NCBI RefSeq assembly: GCF_000183365.1
Contig: NC_014751.1
Location: 806,001 to 870,000, forward strand
Reading direction: 5' to 3'
DNA length: 64,000 nucleotides
Source: Mycoplasma leachii PG50
GTDB taxonomy: Bacteria; Bacillota_I; Bacilli_A; Mycoplasmatales; Mycoplasmataceae
Position numbers and translations under genes: made by a program. Positions 45,878 to 56,867 of the stretch are shown here, piece after piece; within the stretch, counting starts at the first letter, position 1, and each line of letters opens with the position of its first letter. The notes beneath the pieces are model-generated. The model was given only the letters and a program-made list of their open reading frames with translations. It searched no databases and was not told the origin of the DNA.

Positions 45878-47473
45878 ATGAAAGTAAAAAGACCAGTTTT
45901 ACTAGCAATTCTAGATGGTTGAGGAATTAGTGAACCTGATAAGGGGAATGCTGTTGATAATGCAAATATGGTATTTGTAGAGTACTTAAAAAAAACTTAT
46001 CCTTGACTAAAAGCTCATGCCTCAGGAAAATGAGTAGGTCTTCCAGAAAATCAAATGGGAAATTCTGAAGTTGGACATATTCATTTAGGATCTGGAAGAA
46101 TCAATCTAGAATCTTTAGCAAAACTAAATCATGAAACAAAAACTAATAACATAGCAAAAAATGATGAAATTGTTAAAACTTTTGAATATGTTAAAAAAAA
46201 TAATAGTGCTTTGCATTTAATGGGATTGTTTTCAAATGGTGGTGTTCATTCTCATTTTGATCATATGATAACTATTTATAAAGCAGCGATTGATTATGGT
46301 ATTACAAATATTAAGTTTGATTTAATTACTGATGGAAGAGACACTAAACCAAAATTAGCTTATGATTTTATTAAGGATTTATTAGAATTAATAAAACAAA
46401 ATAATAATATTGGAATTATTTCTTCAATTAGTGGAAGATATTATGCAATGGATCGTGATAAAAGATTTGATAGATCACGTATTGCTTATAATGCTATTGT
46501 TAATAGAAATAATGTTAGATCATTTACAAACATATTAGATTACATACAACAAGAATATATGATAAATCACGATGATGAAATGATTATTCCAGCATTTAAT
46601 CAAGATGATTTAAATGGTAATTTAAAAGCAAATGATGCAATTATTATGACTAATTTTCGTCCAGATAGAGCTATTCAAATTTCATCAATTTTAACTAATA
46701 AAAACTATATAGCTTGACAAAATGAAGCATTTAGCGATGCTGAATTTATTGGAGATAAAATTAGATTTGTTTCTATGATGAAATATTCAGATAGTATAAC
46801 TTCACCACATATTGCTTATCCACCAAAACCTTTAACAAATACTTTAGGTCAATATTTATCACAACTTGGGTTAAAACAATTAAGAATTGCTGAAACTGAA
46901 AAAATTGCTCACGTTACTTTCTTTTTTGATGGAGGAAATGACTATTTTAAAAATGGTTTAGCAAAAAATGATGAAATTACTTTAGCTAATGCTTATATTG
47001 ATTTAATTCCTTCAGCAAAAGTTGCAACTTATGATTTAAAACCACAAATGTCTGCTGTTGAAATTACAGATAAATTATTAGAAGAAATTAAAAAAGATGA
47101 ATTTGATTTTATAGTTTTAAACTTTGCAAATTGTGATATGGTAGGTCATACTGGAAATAACAAAGCTACTGAAATTGCATGTAAAACTTTAGATGATCAA
47201 TTAAAACGTATTCATGAAGAATTTGTTTTAAGACATAATGGAATTATGGTAATTACAGCAGATCATGGTAATGCTGAAATAATGATTGATAAAGATGGAC
47301 AAGTAAATAAAAAACATACAACTTCATTAGTTCCAATTATTATTACTGATCTAAACACTAAACTAAAACAAAACGATCCAGCAATTGCTAAAGTTGCTCC
47401 AACTATTTTAGATTTAATGAATATTGAAATTCCAAAAGAAATGGAATTAGAATCAATGATCGATCATAATTAA
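45878..47473 (+). CDS. gpmI: 2,3-bisphosphoglycerate-independent phosphoglycerate mutase
   Basis: A 531-residue, alkaline-phosphatase-superfamily enzyme. It starts RPVLLAILDGWGISE (metal Asp), then MGNSEVGHIHLGSGR with the phosphoserine nucleophile. DFIVLNFANCDMVGHTG and VITADHGNAEIM carry the second metal site. It converts 3-PG to 2-PG and needs Mn2+. Several TGA Trp codons. Ribosome site AGGAG lies at the end of the HAD gene. Terminated by a strong hairpin. Confidence 0.98.
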
Positions 47474-47484
47474 AATCTAAAAAT

Positions 47485-47515
47485 AACTAGCACTATCAAG
47501 AGTGCTAGTTTTTAT
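47485..47515 (+). terminator. Terminator of the tpiA-HAD-gpmI operon
   Basis: Perfect 10-bp stem AACTAGCACT/AGTGCTAGTT, loop of 6, followed by a T run. Confidence 0.85.
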
Positions 47516-47529
47516 TTTTTATAATTTAT

Positions 47530-47553
47530 CCCGAATATGATATAATTTTTGGG
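47530..47553 (+). promoter_or_regulatory. Promoter/operator of the AbiE toxin-antitoxin operon
   Basis: Extended -10 box TGATATAAT (47538-47546) lies inside an inverted repeat CCCGAA/TTTGGG (47530-47535 and 47548-47553). AbiEi antitoxins repress their own promoter by binding inverted repeats, so this is the likely operator. Confidence 0.55.
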
Positions 47554-47571
47554 AGAAAGGAGTAAAAAATT

Positions 47572-48171
47572 ATGTCATATTTATCACAAATTCAAAATAG
47601 AATTGATCACTTTGAACCTGCAAAAATTTTCATTAGTCAGGACTTTTCAGACATAGCTTCTAATGAAACTGTTCGTAGAACATTAAATAAGCTAGTAGAA
47701 GAAGACAAAATCAAAAGAATCATCAATGGTTTTTATTATAATCCCTCATATATTGAACTTATTCATGAATATGAACCATTTGAAGTTGAAGAACTAGCAT
47801 ATTCTATTGCTAGAAAATATAATTGAGAAATTGCTCCTTTTGGTATTGCCTGTTTAAATATATTAGGTTTATCAACGCAAGTTCCAGCAAGAATAATTTT
47901 TGTTTCTAGTGGTAAAAACAAAATATATAACATAGATGGATGAATTATAGAATTTAAAAAAGTTAGTAATAAAGAAATTTGCAATATGTCTTGAACAACA
48001 AAAATTGTTATTCAAGCCATTAAAGAAATTGGTAAAGGCAAATTAACTAAAAAAGACATTAGAATAATTAGAAATAATTTATCAGTACTTGAAAAACAAA
48101 ACTTACTAAAAGAAGCAAAATACACAACTACATGAATTTTTGATTATATCAAACAAATTTGTAAGGAATAA
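47572..48171 (+). CDS. AbiEi-like antitoxin (type IV toxin-antitoxin)
   Basis: A 199-residue protein. The N-terminal winged helix (residues 1-65) contains FDPxxIFISQDFSDIAS-like spacing, ETVRRTLNKLVEEDKIKRII and NGFYYNP, as in the AbiEi/DUF6088 antitoxin domain. The C-terminal part would be the antitoxic domain. It represses the operon and counteracts AbiEii without direct binding (type IV). It has the strong ribosome site AAAGGAG and is followed after one base by the toxin gene. The pair sits between gpmI and deoC, apparently inserted into core genes. Confidence 0.85.
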
Positions 48172-48172
48172 T

Positions 48173-49174
48173 ATGAATAAATTTTATGTAAAAACAAATT
48201 CAGAGTTAAGAGCTTTAATAATACGTACAGCAAATACAAAAAGAATACCAAACGCTGTTGTTGAAAAAGATTATTGAGTTAGTTTCTTATTAGATTATAT
48301 TTTTAGTGAAAGCAAATGATCTAATTCATTTACTTTTAAAGGTGGAACTTCACTTTCTAAATGCTTTAATTTAATTGAAAGATTTTCTGAAGATATAGAT
48401 TTAATATTAGATTGAAAACTCTTTGGATATGAAAGTAATGAACTATATATAGAAAGAACAAAAAAGGGTCAAAATAAATTTAATAATGAATTAAATGAAA
48501 AAGTAGTGGCGTTTTTAAAAGGTGAACTTTTAAAAGAATTAAATGAAAAATTAAAAGAATATAATTTAGAATTTTGAATTGATCCAGAAGATCCTAACAG
48601 TATTTTATGTGACTATCCTAAGATATTTCAATCAGATTATTTATCTAAAAAAATTAAACTAGAAATAGGTTGTCTTGGTAAGTGAACTCCTGCTGAAGAT
48701 GTAAAAATTAAACCTTTAATTTCTGAAGTATATCCTGATGTATTTAAACAATCTGCTATTATAAGAACTATTAGTCCTGAAAGAACTTTTTGAGAAAAAA
48801 CACTTATTTTACACTCTGTATGTAATAAGTCTGAAGAAAAACCACTTAATACTAGATATGCTAGACATTATTATGATTTGTATTGCTTATACAATTCAAT
48901 TTATAAGAAAAAAGCTCTTGATGATATAAATTTACTTTTAGATGCTACTCAATTTAAAAAGAAATTTTATTGATCAAAATCTGCAAATTATGATGATGTT
49001 TTAGAAAATAAAAATCTAAAACTAATACCAGATGAGTTTAGAATAGAGCAAGTTAAAAAAGATTATGTTGATATGGAAAACATGTTTTATGGACATATTC
49101 CATCAATAGAACAAATATTTGAAACACTAAAAAAACTGGAAGTTGAAATTAATGATAAACTAAAAACAAATTAA
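48173..49174 (+). CDS. AbiEii nucleotidyltransferase toxin
   Basis: A 333-residue protein of the DUF1814/AbiEii family. It has the signature [26 protein letters not shown] (GGTSLSK and the SEDIDL metal-binding motif), then KIKLEIGC and ERTFWEKTLIL, matching motifs III and IV. Members are GTP-binding nucleotidyltransferases; related MenT toxins add nucleotides to tRNA acceptor ends and halt translation, causing phage abortive infection. All motifs are intact. It is translated right after AbiEi. Confidence 0.9.
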
Positions 49175-49190
49175 AAATTTGCAATAATAA

Positions 49191-49230
49191 AAGCCCCTTT
49201 TTTGATTTTTAATCAAATAATAAGGGGCTT
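49191..49230. terminator. Bidirectional terminator between abiEii and deoC
   Basis: Stem AAGCCCCTT/AAGGGGCTT with an inner TTGAT/ATCAA stem, T runs on both strands, between convergent genes. Confidence 0.85.
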
Positions 49231-49238
49231 ATTTTATA

Positions 49239-49907
49239 TTAATAATTACTTTTATTTTCTTGTTTTAACATTATTTCAACAGATCCACTAGTTCCAAGTC
49301 TACTTGCTCCAGCATTTATCATTGCAATTGCATCATCATAAGTTCTAACTCCACCAGCAGCTTTAACTTGAGCTTTGTTTTTAACAACTTCACTCATTAA
49401 TTTAACATCTTTAATATTAGCTCCTGATTTATTAAATCCTGTTGAAGTTTTAACAAAATCTAATCCTGCTTGAACAGCTAATTCACAAGCTTTAATAATT
49501 TCTTGTTCTGTTAATAAACAATTTTCTAAAATAACTTTAACAACATGTTCATTAGCTGCTTTTTTAACTTCTTTCATATCATTTAAAACTAAATCATAAT
49601 CTTTATCTTTTAAAGCACCAATGTTTAATACCATATCAATTTCATCACAACCGTTTTCAATTGCTTTTTTAGTTTCAAAAACTTTAACTTCAGTTAAACA
49701 TGCGCCTAATGGAAAACCAACAACATTTGTAATACCGACATTACTATTTTTTAATAATTCTTTACAAAAACTAGTTCAACAAGTATTAACACAAACTGTT
49801 GCAAAATCATATTGGATTGCTTGATTACATAAATTAATAATATCTTGTTTAGTTGCTTCTGGTTTTAATAAAGTGTGATCAATATATTTATTTAATTTAA
49901 TTTCCAT
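49239..49907 (-). CDS. deoC: Deoxyribose-phosphate aldolase
   Basis: A 222-residue class I aldolase. The Schiff-base lysine is in [11 protein letters not shown], the general-acid lysine in [11 protein letters not shown], and the N terminus [19 protein letters not shown] is typical. It splits deoxyribose-5-phosphate to GAP and acetaldehyde, letting the cell burn DNA-derived deoxynucleosides. Its ribosome site overlaps the end of the upstream mutase gene, whose product could make the substrate. Confidence 0.97.
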
Positions 49908-49918
49908 AAATTTACTTT

Positions 49919-51601
49919 CTAAATATTTAAAATTTCTTTTAATTCTTTATAGATCTTTTCAGCTTTATTTTCTGCTTTTTGTAAAGAACTATCAACTATT
50001 ACAAAATAAATTTTTAATTTAGGTTCTGTTCCTGATGGTCTAATTGCAATTCAAGATTTATCTTCTAAATAAATTTTTAATAAATCTTCAGATGGCATAT
50101 TATATAACCCATTAATATAATCTTCAATTTTAACTACTTTTAAATTATTAATTTGTTTAATTCCTGTAGTTCTTAATAATTTCATAATTGGAGCAATTTT
50201 TGAATCTTTTTCTTCAGGTTTAAAGTTTAAATTATAAGTAGTTGTGTAATAATATCCATATTTTTCATATAACTGATTTAAATAATCAACTAAAGTCATA
50301 TTTTGATTTTTATAATATCAGCAAGCTTCAGCTGCAATAATTGATGCTTGGATTCCATCTTTATCTCTTGTTGAATCATCAATTACATAACCATAACTTT
50401 CTTCATAAGCAAACACAAAATTTAAACCATTTAAAGGCTCTTTTAACATTTCTTGACCCATTCATTTAAATCCAGTTAAAGTCTTAACTACATTAGCATT
50501 ATAAGTTTCACTAGCAATTCTATCACCAAGATCACTTGTTACAAAACTAGAATATAAAGCTGGATTTTTTGGTAATTTATTTAAACGTTTTAAATTACTT
50601 AGTTTTCAATCAATTAAAATAGCTCCAGTTTGATTACCATTTAATCTAATAAATTCATTATTATGCTTAACAGCCATACCAAATCTATCAGCATCTGGAT
50701 CATTTAAAATAATAATATCAGCATCATATTTTTTAGCATATTCTAGTGGTATTTTTCATGCTGGATCAAATTCAGGATTAGGATTAATTACATTTTTAAA
50801 AGTTTCATCTTCAAAAGCATATTCTTTTACTTCTATTACTTGATATCCTGATTGTTTTAAAACAATTGGAGTATATAAACTACCAGTTCCATTTACTGCT
50901 GAATAAATAATTTTTAAATTAGACTTGCTAGTTTTATTATCTTTATAAAACTCTAAGTTTTTAATCATTTCAAAATATTTATCAATTACAATTTGATCAA
51001 CTTCTTGCAATAAATCATCATTAGCTTGAAATGTTCAATCTAAAATATTTGAAATTTTATTCATTTCACTAGCAATCAAATCAGTATCATTTGGCATTAA
51101 TTGGCATCCATATGGATCATATATTTTATACCCATTATATTCAGCTGGATTATGAGAAGCAGTAATTACAATTCCACCAATACAATTTAACTGCTTAGTT
51201 GCAAAAGAAACTACTGGAGTTGGTTGTAATTGATTATCTTTAAATAAATAGGCTTTAATGTTAAAACTTGTTAAAATATCAGCAACTAATTTAGCAAACT
51301 TTTTAGAGTTATGTCTATTATCATGACCAATAACAACACCTTTATCTAATTGATTTGTATATTTAGTTTTTAATAATTTAACATAAGCAATAGTTACTTT
51401 TTTAATAGTATAAACATTAAATCTACCAGGTCCTGCTCCTAAAATTCCTCTAATTCCTGCTGTACCAAATTTTAATTCTAAATTAAAAGCGGCATTTAGT
51501 TCGTTATCATCTGCTTTATTTAATAGTTCTTTTAACTCTAGATCTAAATTAGGATGATTAACTCAACTTAAATAAGTTTTATCTAATTTATTAAAGCTCA
51601 T
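49919..51601 (-). CDS. Phosphohexomutase family enzyme (phosphomannomutase/phosphoglucomutase, possibly also phosphopentomutase)
   Basis: A 560-residue, four-domain alpha-D-phosphohexomutase. It has [11 protein letters not shown] at the N terminus, the phosphoserine in [13 protein letters not shown], the metal loop NDPDADRFG, sugar-binding FAYEESYGY, and the phosphate-binding [10 protein letters not shown] at the C terminus. It interconverts hexose 1- and 6-phosphates. In Mollicutes this family member is encoded with nucleoside-degradation genes (deoC follows, pyrimidine phosphorylase is divergent), so it may also convert deoxyribose-1-phosphate to the 5-phosphate; that is inferred from context. 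Ribosome site GGAG lies just before the ATG. Confidence 0.88.
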
Positions 51602-51766
51602 TTTTTACTCCTTTAATTGTCGTTTTTTGTGTATAGATTTATTATAGCACCTATCAAATATTTTACTATTTTAAAAATCAATACTAATAATGTTGAATTT
51701 AACAAATATAAAAATATTAATTTTAAAAGTATAATAGAGTTAGATAAATAGAAAGTTGGTGTATAA

Positions 51767-53080
51767 ATGTTTACATTCACAGATATTATAGAAAAAAAGA
51801 AGCATAATATTGAATTAACTCAAGAAGAAATTTCTTGACTAATTAATAGTTATACAAAAAATGAAATTACTGATTATCAAATGGCTAGTTTTTGTATGGC
51901 TACTTATTTTACAGATATGACAGCTAGAGAAACTGCTTTTTTAACCAAAGCTTATATTGAATCTGGAGATAGATATGATTTATCTAAAATTAGTGGTTTT
52001 AAAGCAGATAAACATTCAACTGGAGGAGTTGGAGATAAAACTAGTTTAGTTTATGCTCCATTAGTTGCTAGTTATGGAATCAAAGTATGTAAATTATCTG
52101 GAAGAGGTTTAGGAAAAACTGGTGGAACTGTTGATAAGTTAGAATCATTTCCTGGATGAAAATCAGAAGTTACAAATGATGAATTTGTAAATGTAATTAA
52201 TAAGGCAAATATGAGTCTTATTGCTCAATCAGATAATATCGTTCCAGCTGATAAAAAAATTTATGCTTTAAGAGATGTAACAGGAACAATAGATTCAATG
52301 CCTTTAATTGTTGCTTCAATTATGAGTAAAAAACTAATTGTTGAAAATGATGGGTTAATACTAGATGTAAAAACTGGTAATGGTGCATTTATGGCAACAA
52401 TAGAAGATGCTAAAGATTTAGCAAATCGTATGATTGAGGTTGGAAAACAATACAACAGAAAAGTTGCAGTAGTTCTTACAAATATGGATAAACCACTAGG
52501 AAGAGCTATTGGGAATGCTATAGAAGTTAAAGAAGCTTGAGAAACATTAAATGGTAATGGTCCAAAAGATTTTAATGAATTAATTGCTACACTAGTTGGA
52601 ATTACTTTATTACAAGCTAAAATTTTTACTGACTTAGCAACTGCAAAACAAGATGTTTTAAAAAGATTACAATCAAAACAAGCTGCACATTATTTAAAAG
52701 AATTTGTAACAGCACAAGGTGGAGATTGAAGTGTTTTAGAAAATTATGATGAAGTGTTTAAATGTAAAAACAAAATAGAAATTAAAGCAGTTAATAGTGG
52801 ATTTATTAGATATAAAAGAGCTGAAGAATTTGGAATGATTTTAATTGAACTAGGTGCTGGTAGATTTAAAAAAACTGATACTATTGATCATGCTGCTGGA
52901 ATTTATTTAGATAAACAATATGGTGATTATGTTAACGCTGGTGATGTAATTATGACACTTTATACAAATAAAGAAGTAAATCTAAAATGAAAAGAAATGG
53001 TTCATGAAACATATGAACTTTTAGAAAAAGAACCAGTAAAAGAAGTAATTTGAGAAATCATTTCTGATGATGTTAAATAA
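51767..53080 (+). CDS. deoA: Pyrimidine-nucleoside phosphorylase / thymidine phosphorylase
   Basis: A 437-residue protein. The family signature [19 protein letters not shown] is intact, and the phosphate/substrate loop [14 protein letters not shown] and the C-terminal domain ([18 protein letters not shown]) follow the standard order. It phosphorolyses thymidine, deoxyuridine and uridine to base plus (deoxy)ribose-1-phosphate. With the mutase and DeoC next door it completes salvage of deoxyribose into glycolysis. Divergent from the mutase gene over a 165-base promoter gap. The start was chosen at [12 protein letters not shown]; an AGAAAG site lies upstream. Confidence 0.93.
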
Positions 53081-53096
53081 GAAGATTTAATGTTTA

Positions 53097-53123
53097 AAAT
53101 CCTATTTATTAATAGGATTTTTT
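53097..53123 (+). terminator. Terminator of the pyrimidine phosphorylase gene
   Basis: Stem AAAATCCTA/TAGGATTTT with a run of T, 17 bases after the stop. Confidence 0.8.
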
Positions 53124-53145
53124 TGTTGATTTTTTTATTATATAA

Positions 53146-53173
53146 AAAAGCTCTTAAAATTTAAGAGCTTTTA
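53146..53173. terminator. Second hairpin facing the gene remnant on the minus strand
   Basis: Stem AAAAGCTCTTAAA/TTTAAGAGCTTTT (13 bp, minimal loop) just beyond the stop of the minus-strand fragment at 53174. T-rich on both sides, so it could work both ways. Confidence 0.75.
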
Positions 53174-53815
53174 TTAATTTATAGTTATTTGATGAGAATT
53201 AGAAGCTAAAGAGTTATTATTGGCTTTAGTTCTAATTTCATATGTTCCAGGTTTTAAATTTTTTATTTTATTACTAATAATGTCTTCTCATTGTGAATTT
53301 TTATTAATAACACGATATTGCATTATATTATCAACACCAATTATAGTATTTGGTTTTTCTAATTTTACAATATTATAAACATCATTTGTTTTAGTGATTT
53401 GAACATTTTGTATATCAGAAGCAAATTTATCAAAACTATCTTTTCATCTAAATTGCAATCTACCAGGAACTATATTTTCTGCTATAAAACTTTCTGTTTT
53501 AATATCTATTCATTGATTTAGATTAATTCTATATTGTATTCCTGATTTTACATTAGAAATTAAAACTTCATTTTCACCAACAGCTTTAACTATTGCTTCA
53601 GGTTTTTTATCAAATTTTTTAACTTCAAATTCAACTGAATTATCAGATAAATTAAATTTAAATCCTCTTTTTTTAATATCAGTTAATTTAACATCAACTT
53701 TATTGAAATTTGTAAAATGATCTAAATATAAAATGTATGAATTTTTATCTTGTTCAACTTCTTTTATTAATGCGTTTTCAATAATAAAGTTTTTTATTTT
53801 TAAATTATCAACTTT
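53174..53815 (-). pseudogene. C-terminal remnant of a repeat-containing surface protein, no start codon
   Basis: A 213-codon open frame bounded upstream by TAA at 53816-53818. No plausible start: the only in-frame ATG is about 160 codons in. Two related units are visible, SGIQYRINLNQWIDI and NIMQYRVINKNSQWEDI (Trp by TGA), the second followed by LKPGTYEIRTKANN. This pattern of 'YR...W..I...L.PGTYEIR' is common in beta-sandwich repeats at the C terminus of Gram-positive and Mycoplasma surface proteins. I read it as the decayed end of a larger gene. Flanked by terminators on both sides. Confidence 0.55.
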
Positions 53816-53852
53816 TTAATTGTCATCTTTATTAATAAATAAAAAAATAAAA

Positions 53853-53872
53853 AAGGCTTAGTCAACTAAGCC
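53853..53872 (-). terminator. Terminator of tmRNA gene
   Basis: Stem GGCTTAGT/ACTAAGCC with a T-rich tail on the minus strand, 17 bases beyond the tmRNA 3' end. Confidence 0.85.
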
Positions 53873-53888
53873 AGATTATTTTTCTTAA

Positions 53889-54300
53889 TGGTGGAGATGG
53901 CGAGAATCGAACTCGCGTCCAAGATATATTAATACATACTTTCTACAGTTTAGTCAATTTTCTAATTAAAATATTTAACTAAAATTAACTAAAGGTTAAA
54001 TATCATTTGCAATTAGATTTCAAATATATTTATTGCAATCATATATTCTATTAAGCTTGGGTAATACGGTTATAAATAAAGCTTAAAATATCTATAATTC
54101 GTGAAATACTATAACTAAACTAAGTAGTTATTAAGCAAACATAAAGTTTGCTCCAGCTGATGCATTATTCATCATAAATGCTGGCATTTCAAAAGTTTCT
54201 TCGTTTTTATTTGCGTTTTTTTAAACCTAGTAGTATTTATAGTCTACAACACTACTGCTTATATGTATTAAACATATCCTGTCAAATCCATGACATCCCC
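53889..54300 (-). ncRNA. ssrA: tmRNA (10Sa RNA)
   Basis: A 412-base gene with a tRNA-like end: 5' GGGGATG pairs with 3' CATCTCC, discriminator A and encoded CCA, and the T arm GCGAGTTCGATTCTCGC. The 5' portion contains GGATTTGACAGG, characteristic of tmRNAs. The tag frame runs from 54214 (resume codon GCA) to the double TAA at 54131-54133: 27 residues starting ANKNEETFEMPAFMMNN and ending GANFMFA. It rescues stalled ribosomes with SmpB and marks the product for proteolysis. The tag is unusually long and ends FMFA rather than the usual LAA. Confidence 0.95.
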
Positions 54301-54445
54301 AGGTTAATTATTTTATAATAAATTGAACTTAATTACTAGAATAAGTATAATTATTTATTACAACTTAATTATAAATTCTTTTAGCTTAATAACTTAAAAT
54401 AGATAATTTTATTTTTTTGTTATTATTAATTTAATAAGGAGTAAA

Positions 54446-55849
54446 ATGGTGGATTTAGAAAATAAAGAACAAGAGATTTTAGAATTTTATAATAATAAAG
54501 AATTTGATAAATGTATAGAAATTATTAAAAAATTAAGATATGCTGATGTTGGTGAAATTTTAAATTATTTAGATGAAAAAATTGCTTTTAATCTATATAA
54601 AAAATTAGAAATAAATAAAGCTAGTGAAATCTTTAATTATTTATCTTTTGATTTAAAAGAATATATACTTACTAATTTAAGTCAAACTAAAATTAAACAA
54701 TTAATTAATGACTTATATACAGATGATGTTATTAATGCTGTTGAAAATATGCCTGTTGAAGTTGTTAAAAGAGTTTTTAATGCCGCTTCAAAAGAACAAA
54801 AAAAAGAAATTGCTAGCATTTTAAAATATGATATTGATACTGCTGGAAGTATTATGAGTGTTAATTTTTTATCTGTCAAACAAACTACTACAGTTTCTAA
54901 AACTATTAAAGAAATACAAAAAAATCATGACGATTATGATGAAATTGATGATGTTTTTGTAGTAAATAAATTAAATCAATTGGTGGGGAGTATTGAAGTA
55001 AAAGATTTAATCTTAAACGACATGAACACTAAAATTGAAGATATTATGAATACTAAAGTGATTAGTATTAATTCAAACCAATCTCAAGAAGATGCAAGTA
55101 ATGCTTTAAAAAAATATGATATTAGTACTTTAGCTGTAGTTGATAATAATAACGTTTTAGTTGGAATTATTACTTCAGATGATATTATTGATGTTTTAAT
55201 TGAAGAAACTAATGAAGATATGCAAAAATACACTGGAATAAGAACAAATGAAACTAATTATTTTGATACTTCAATTTTTAAAATGTTTATTTCAAGAATT
55301 TGATCATTAGTTTTAATGTTAGGACTAACTATTATTACAAATAGCCTGTTGTTAATAATTTTTCAAAAATATAATTGAACACCTGCTATAAAAACAAAAG
55401 AAGAACTATTGTTTATGCTAATTCCACTAAGTATTATTTTATCAACTGTAATTATTTGTTGTGCAAATCAAACTTTAGTAATGATTAGAAGAGCAATTAG
55501 TTTAGAACAAATTAATAAAAAAAGTTTAAAAACTATTGCTTTAAAAGAACTTGTGATTTCTTTAATGATTTCTTTTGTTTTAGTTATTGTTAATCTTTTA
55601 AAAATGATATTAATTTATGCAGTTAAATATAATGCTAATTTAACTAATATTAATATTTGAAATAGTATTTTAATATCATCAATTGGAATATTTATAAGTA
55701 TTATATTTGCAAATCTTTTATCATTATTTCTACCACTAATTGTTAAAAAAATAGGAAAAGATTCTTCTTCTGTTTCTTTACCATTATTTGCTCTAATTAT
55801 TGATATTTTATGTGTTGGTGTATTTTTAGGAATAGGATTACTTGTTTAA
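54446..55849 (+). CDS. mgtE: Magnesium transporter MgtE
   Basis: A 467-residue protein. An N-terminal helical MgtE_N domain (about 1-130) is followed by two CBS domains (about 135-255; for example MNTKVISINSNQSQEDASNAL and ALAVVDN-like strands) that sense Mg2+ and gate the pore. Five TM helices (about 280-467) follow, ending DILCVGVFLGIGLLV with the conserved acidic residue that binds Mg2+ in the pore. It is a passive Mg2+ channel. The trmB start lies one base after its stop. Ribosome site AAGGAG. Confidence 0.93.
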
Positions 55850-55850
55850 T

Positions 55851-56513
55851 ATGAGATTAAGAAAAAAAGCTTGAACTGACGAATTTTTAAACCAACACAC
55901 ATCTTATTTAATTAAATATGATAAAAAAATAAATTTAAATGAAATCTTTTTAAATAATAATCCAACTTGTTTAGAAATTGGTTGTGGTAAAGGTCAATTT
56001 TTAACAACTTTAGCCTTAAAAAATCCAAATTTAAATTATATTGGTATGGAAAAATCTTCAACAATTACTGCAATTGGATTAAAAAAGAGTTTAAAAGAAT
56101 TTCAAAATAACTCTAAAAAAATGACTAATATAAAATACTTAAATAAATATGCAGAAAATTTATTAGAAATATTTTATACTGATTCTTTTAGTAGAATTTA
56201 TTTAAATTTTTCAGATCCTTGACCTAAAGCTAGACATTATAAAAAACGTTTAACATATTTAGGTTTTTTAGACATTTATTCTGATATTTTAATAAAAAAT
56301 GGTTTTTTAGAATTTAAAACAGATAATGATTCTTTATACAACTTCACATTAGAACAATTAAAATTAACTAATAAATGAGAAATAATTTCAAATACTTTAG
56401 ATTTATATAATGATCAAGAACTTTTAAAAGATAATGTTCCAACAGAGTATGAAACAAAGTTTCACTTAGCTAATAAAAATATTTATAAAATAATAATTAA
56501 AAACTTAAAATAA
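55851..56513 (+). CDS. trmB: tRNA (guanine-N7-)-methyltransferase
   Basis: A 220-residue SAM-dependent enzyme. Motif I is CLEIGCGKGQFL, then the family signature LNFSDPWPKARHYKKRLTY (first Trp by TGA), a substrate loop with the catalytic Asp. The C-terminal VPTEYETKFHLANKNIYKI is typical TrmB (TxYE.KF). It methylates G46 in the variable loop of tRNAs. Starts one base after the mgtE stop, so it is coupled to it. Confidence 0.95.
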
Positions 56514-56844
56514 AATATCTAAAACAGATTCACCTTTTAAATAGTAATTTAAATACACTAAATCATTTTCATTATTTTATTTTTTGTTTAATATACCAGT
56601 GAAATATAATACCTATAACATCGAATTTATTTCAGTAAAGATACTACTAAATATAATTTTTGTCTATTACAAAAACAATTACTATTAGCAGAAAATATAA
56701 TTATAAAATATAACTAACTAATTTTTATATAAAAAAGTCAAACACCTAAAAAGCTATAAAAATTAGCATATTATACTTAAATGTCATCACATATCTTGTT
56801 TATAAACTAATAAGCTTAAGAAAAATAGTTTTTTAAACATAATA
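56514..56844. other. Non-coding AT-rich gap after trmB
   Basis: About 330 bases with stops in all frames. No RNA gene or convincing promoter is seen; it ends at the terminator at 56845. Possibly decayed sequence at the boundary of the accessory region. Confidence 0.5.
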
Positions 56845-56867
56845 AAAAACGGCTATGCCGTTTTTTT
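56845..56867. terminator. Terminator of the coiled-coil surface protein gene
   Basis: Stem AAAAACGGC/GCCGTTTTT with a TAT loop, T runs both ways, touching the stop codon at 56866. Confidence 0.85.
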
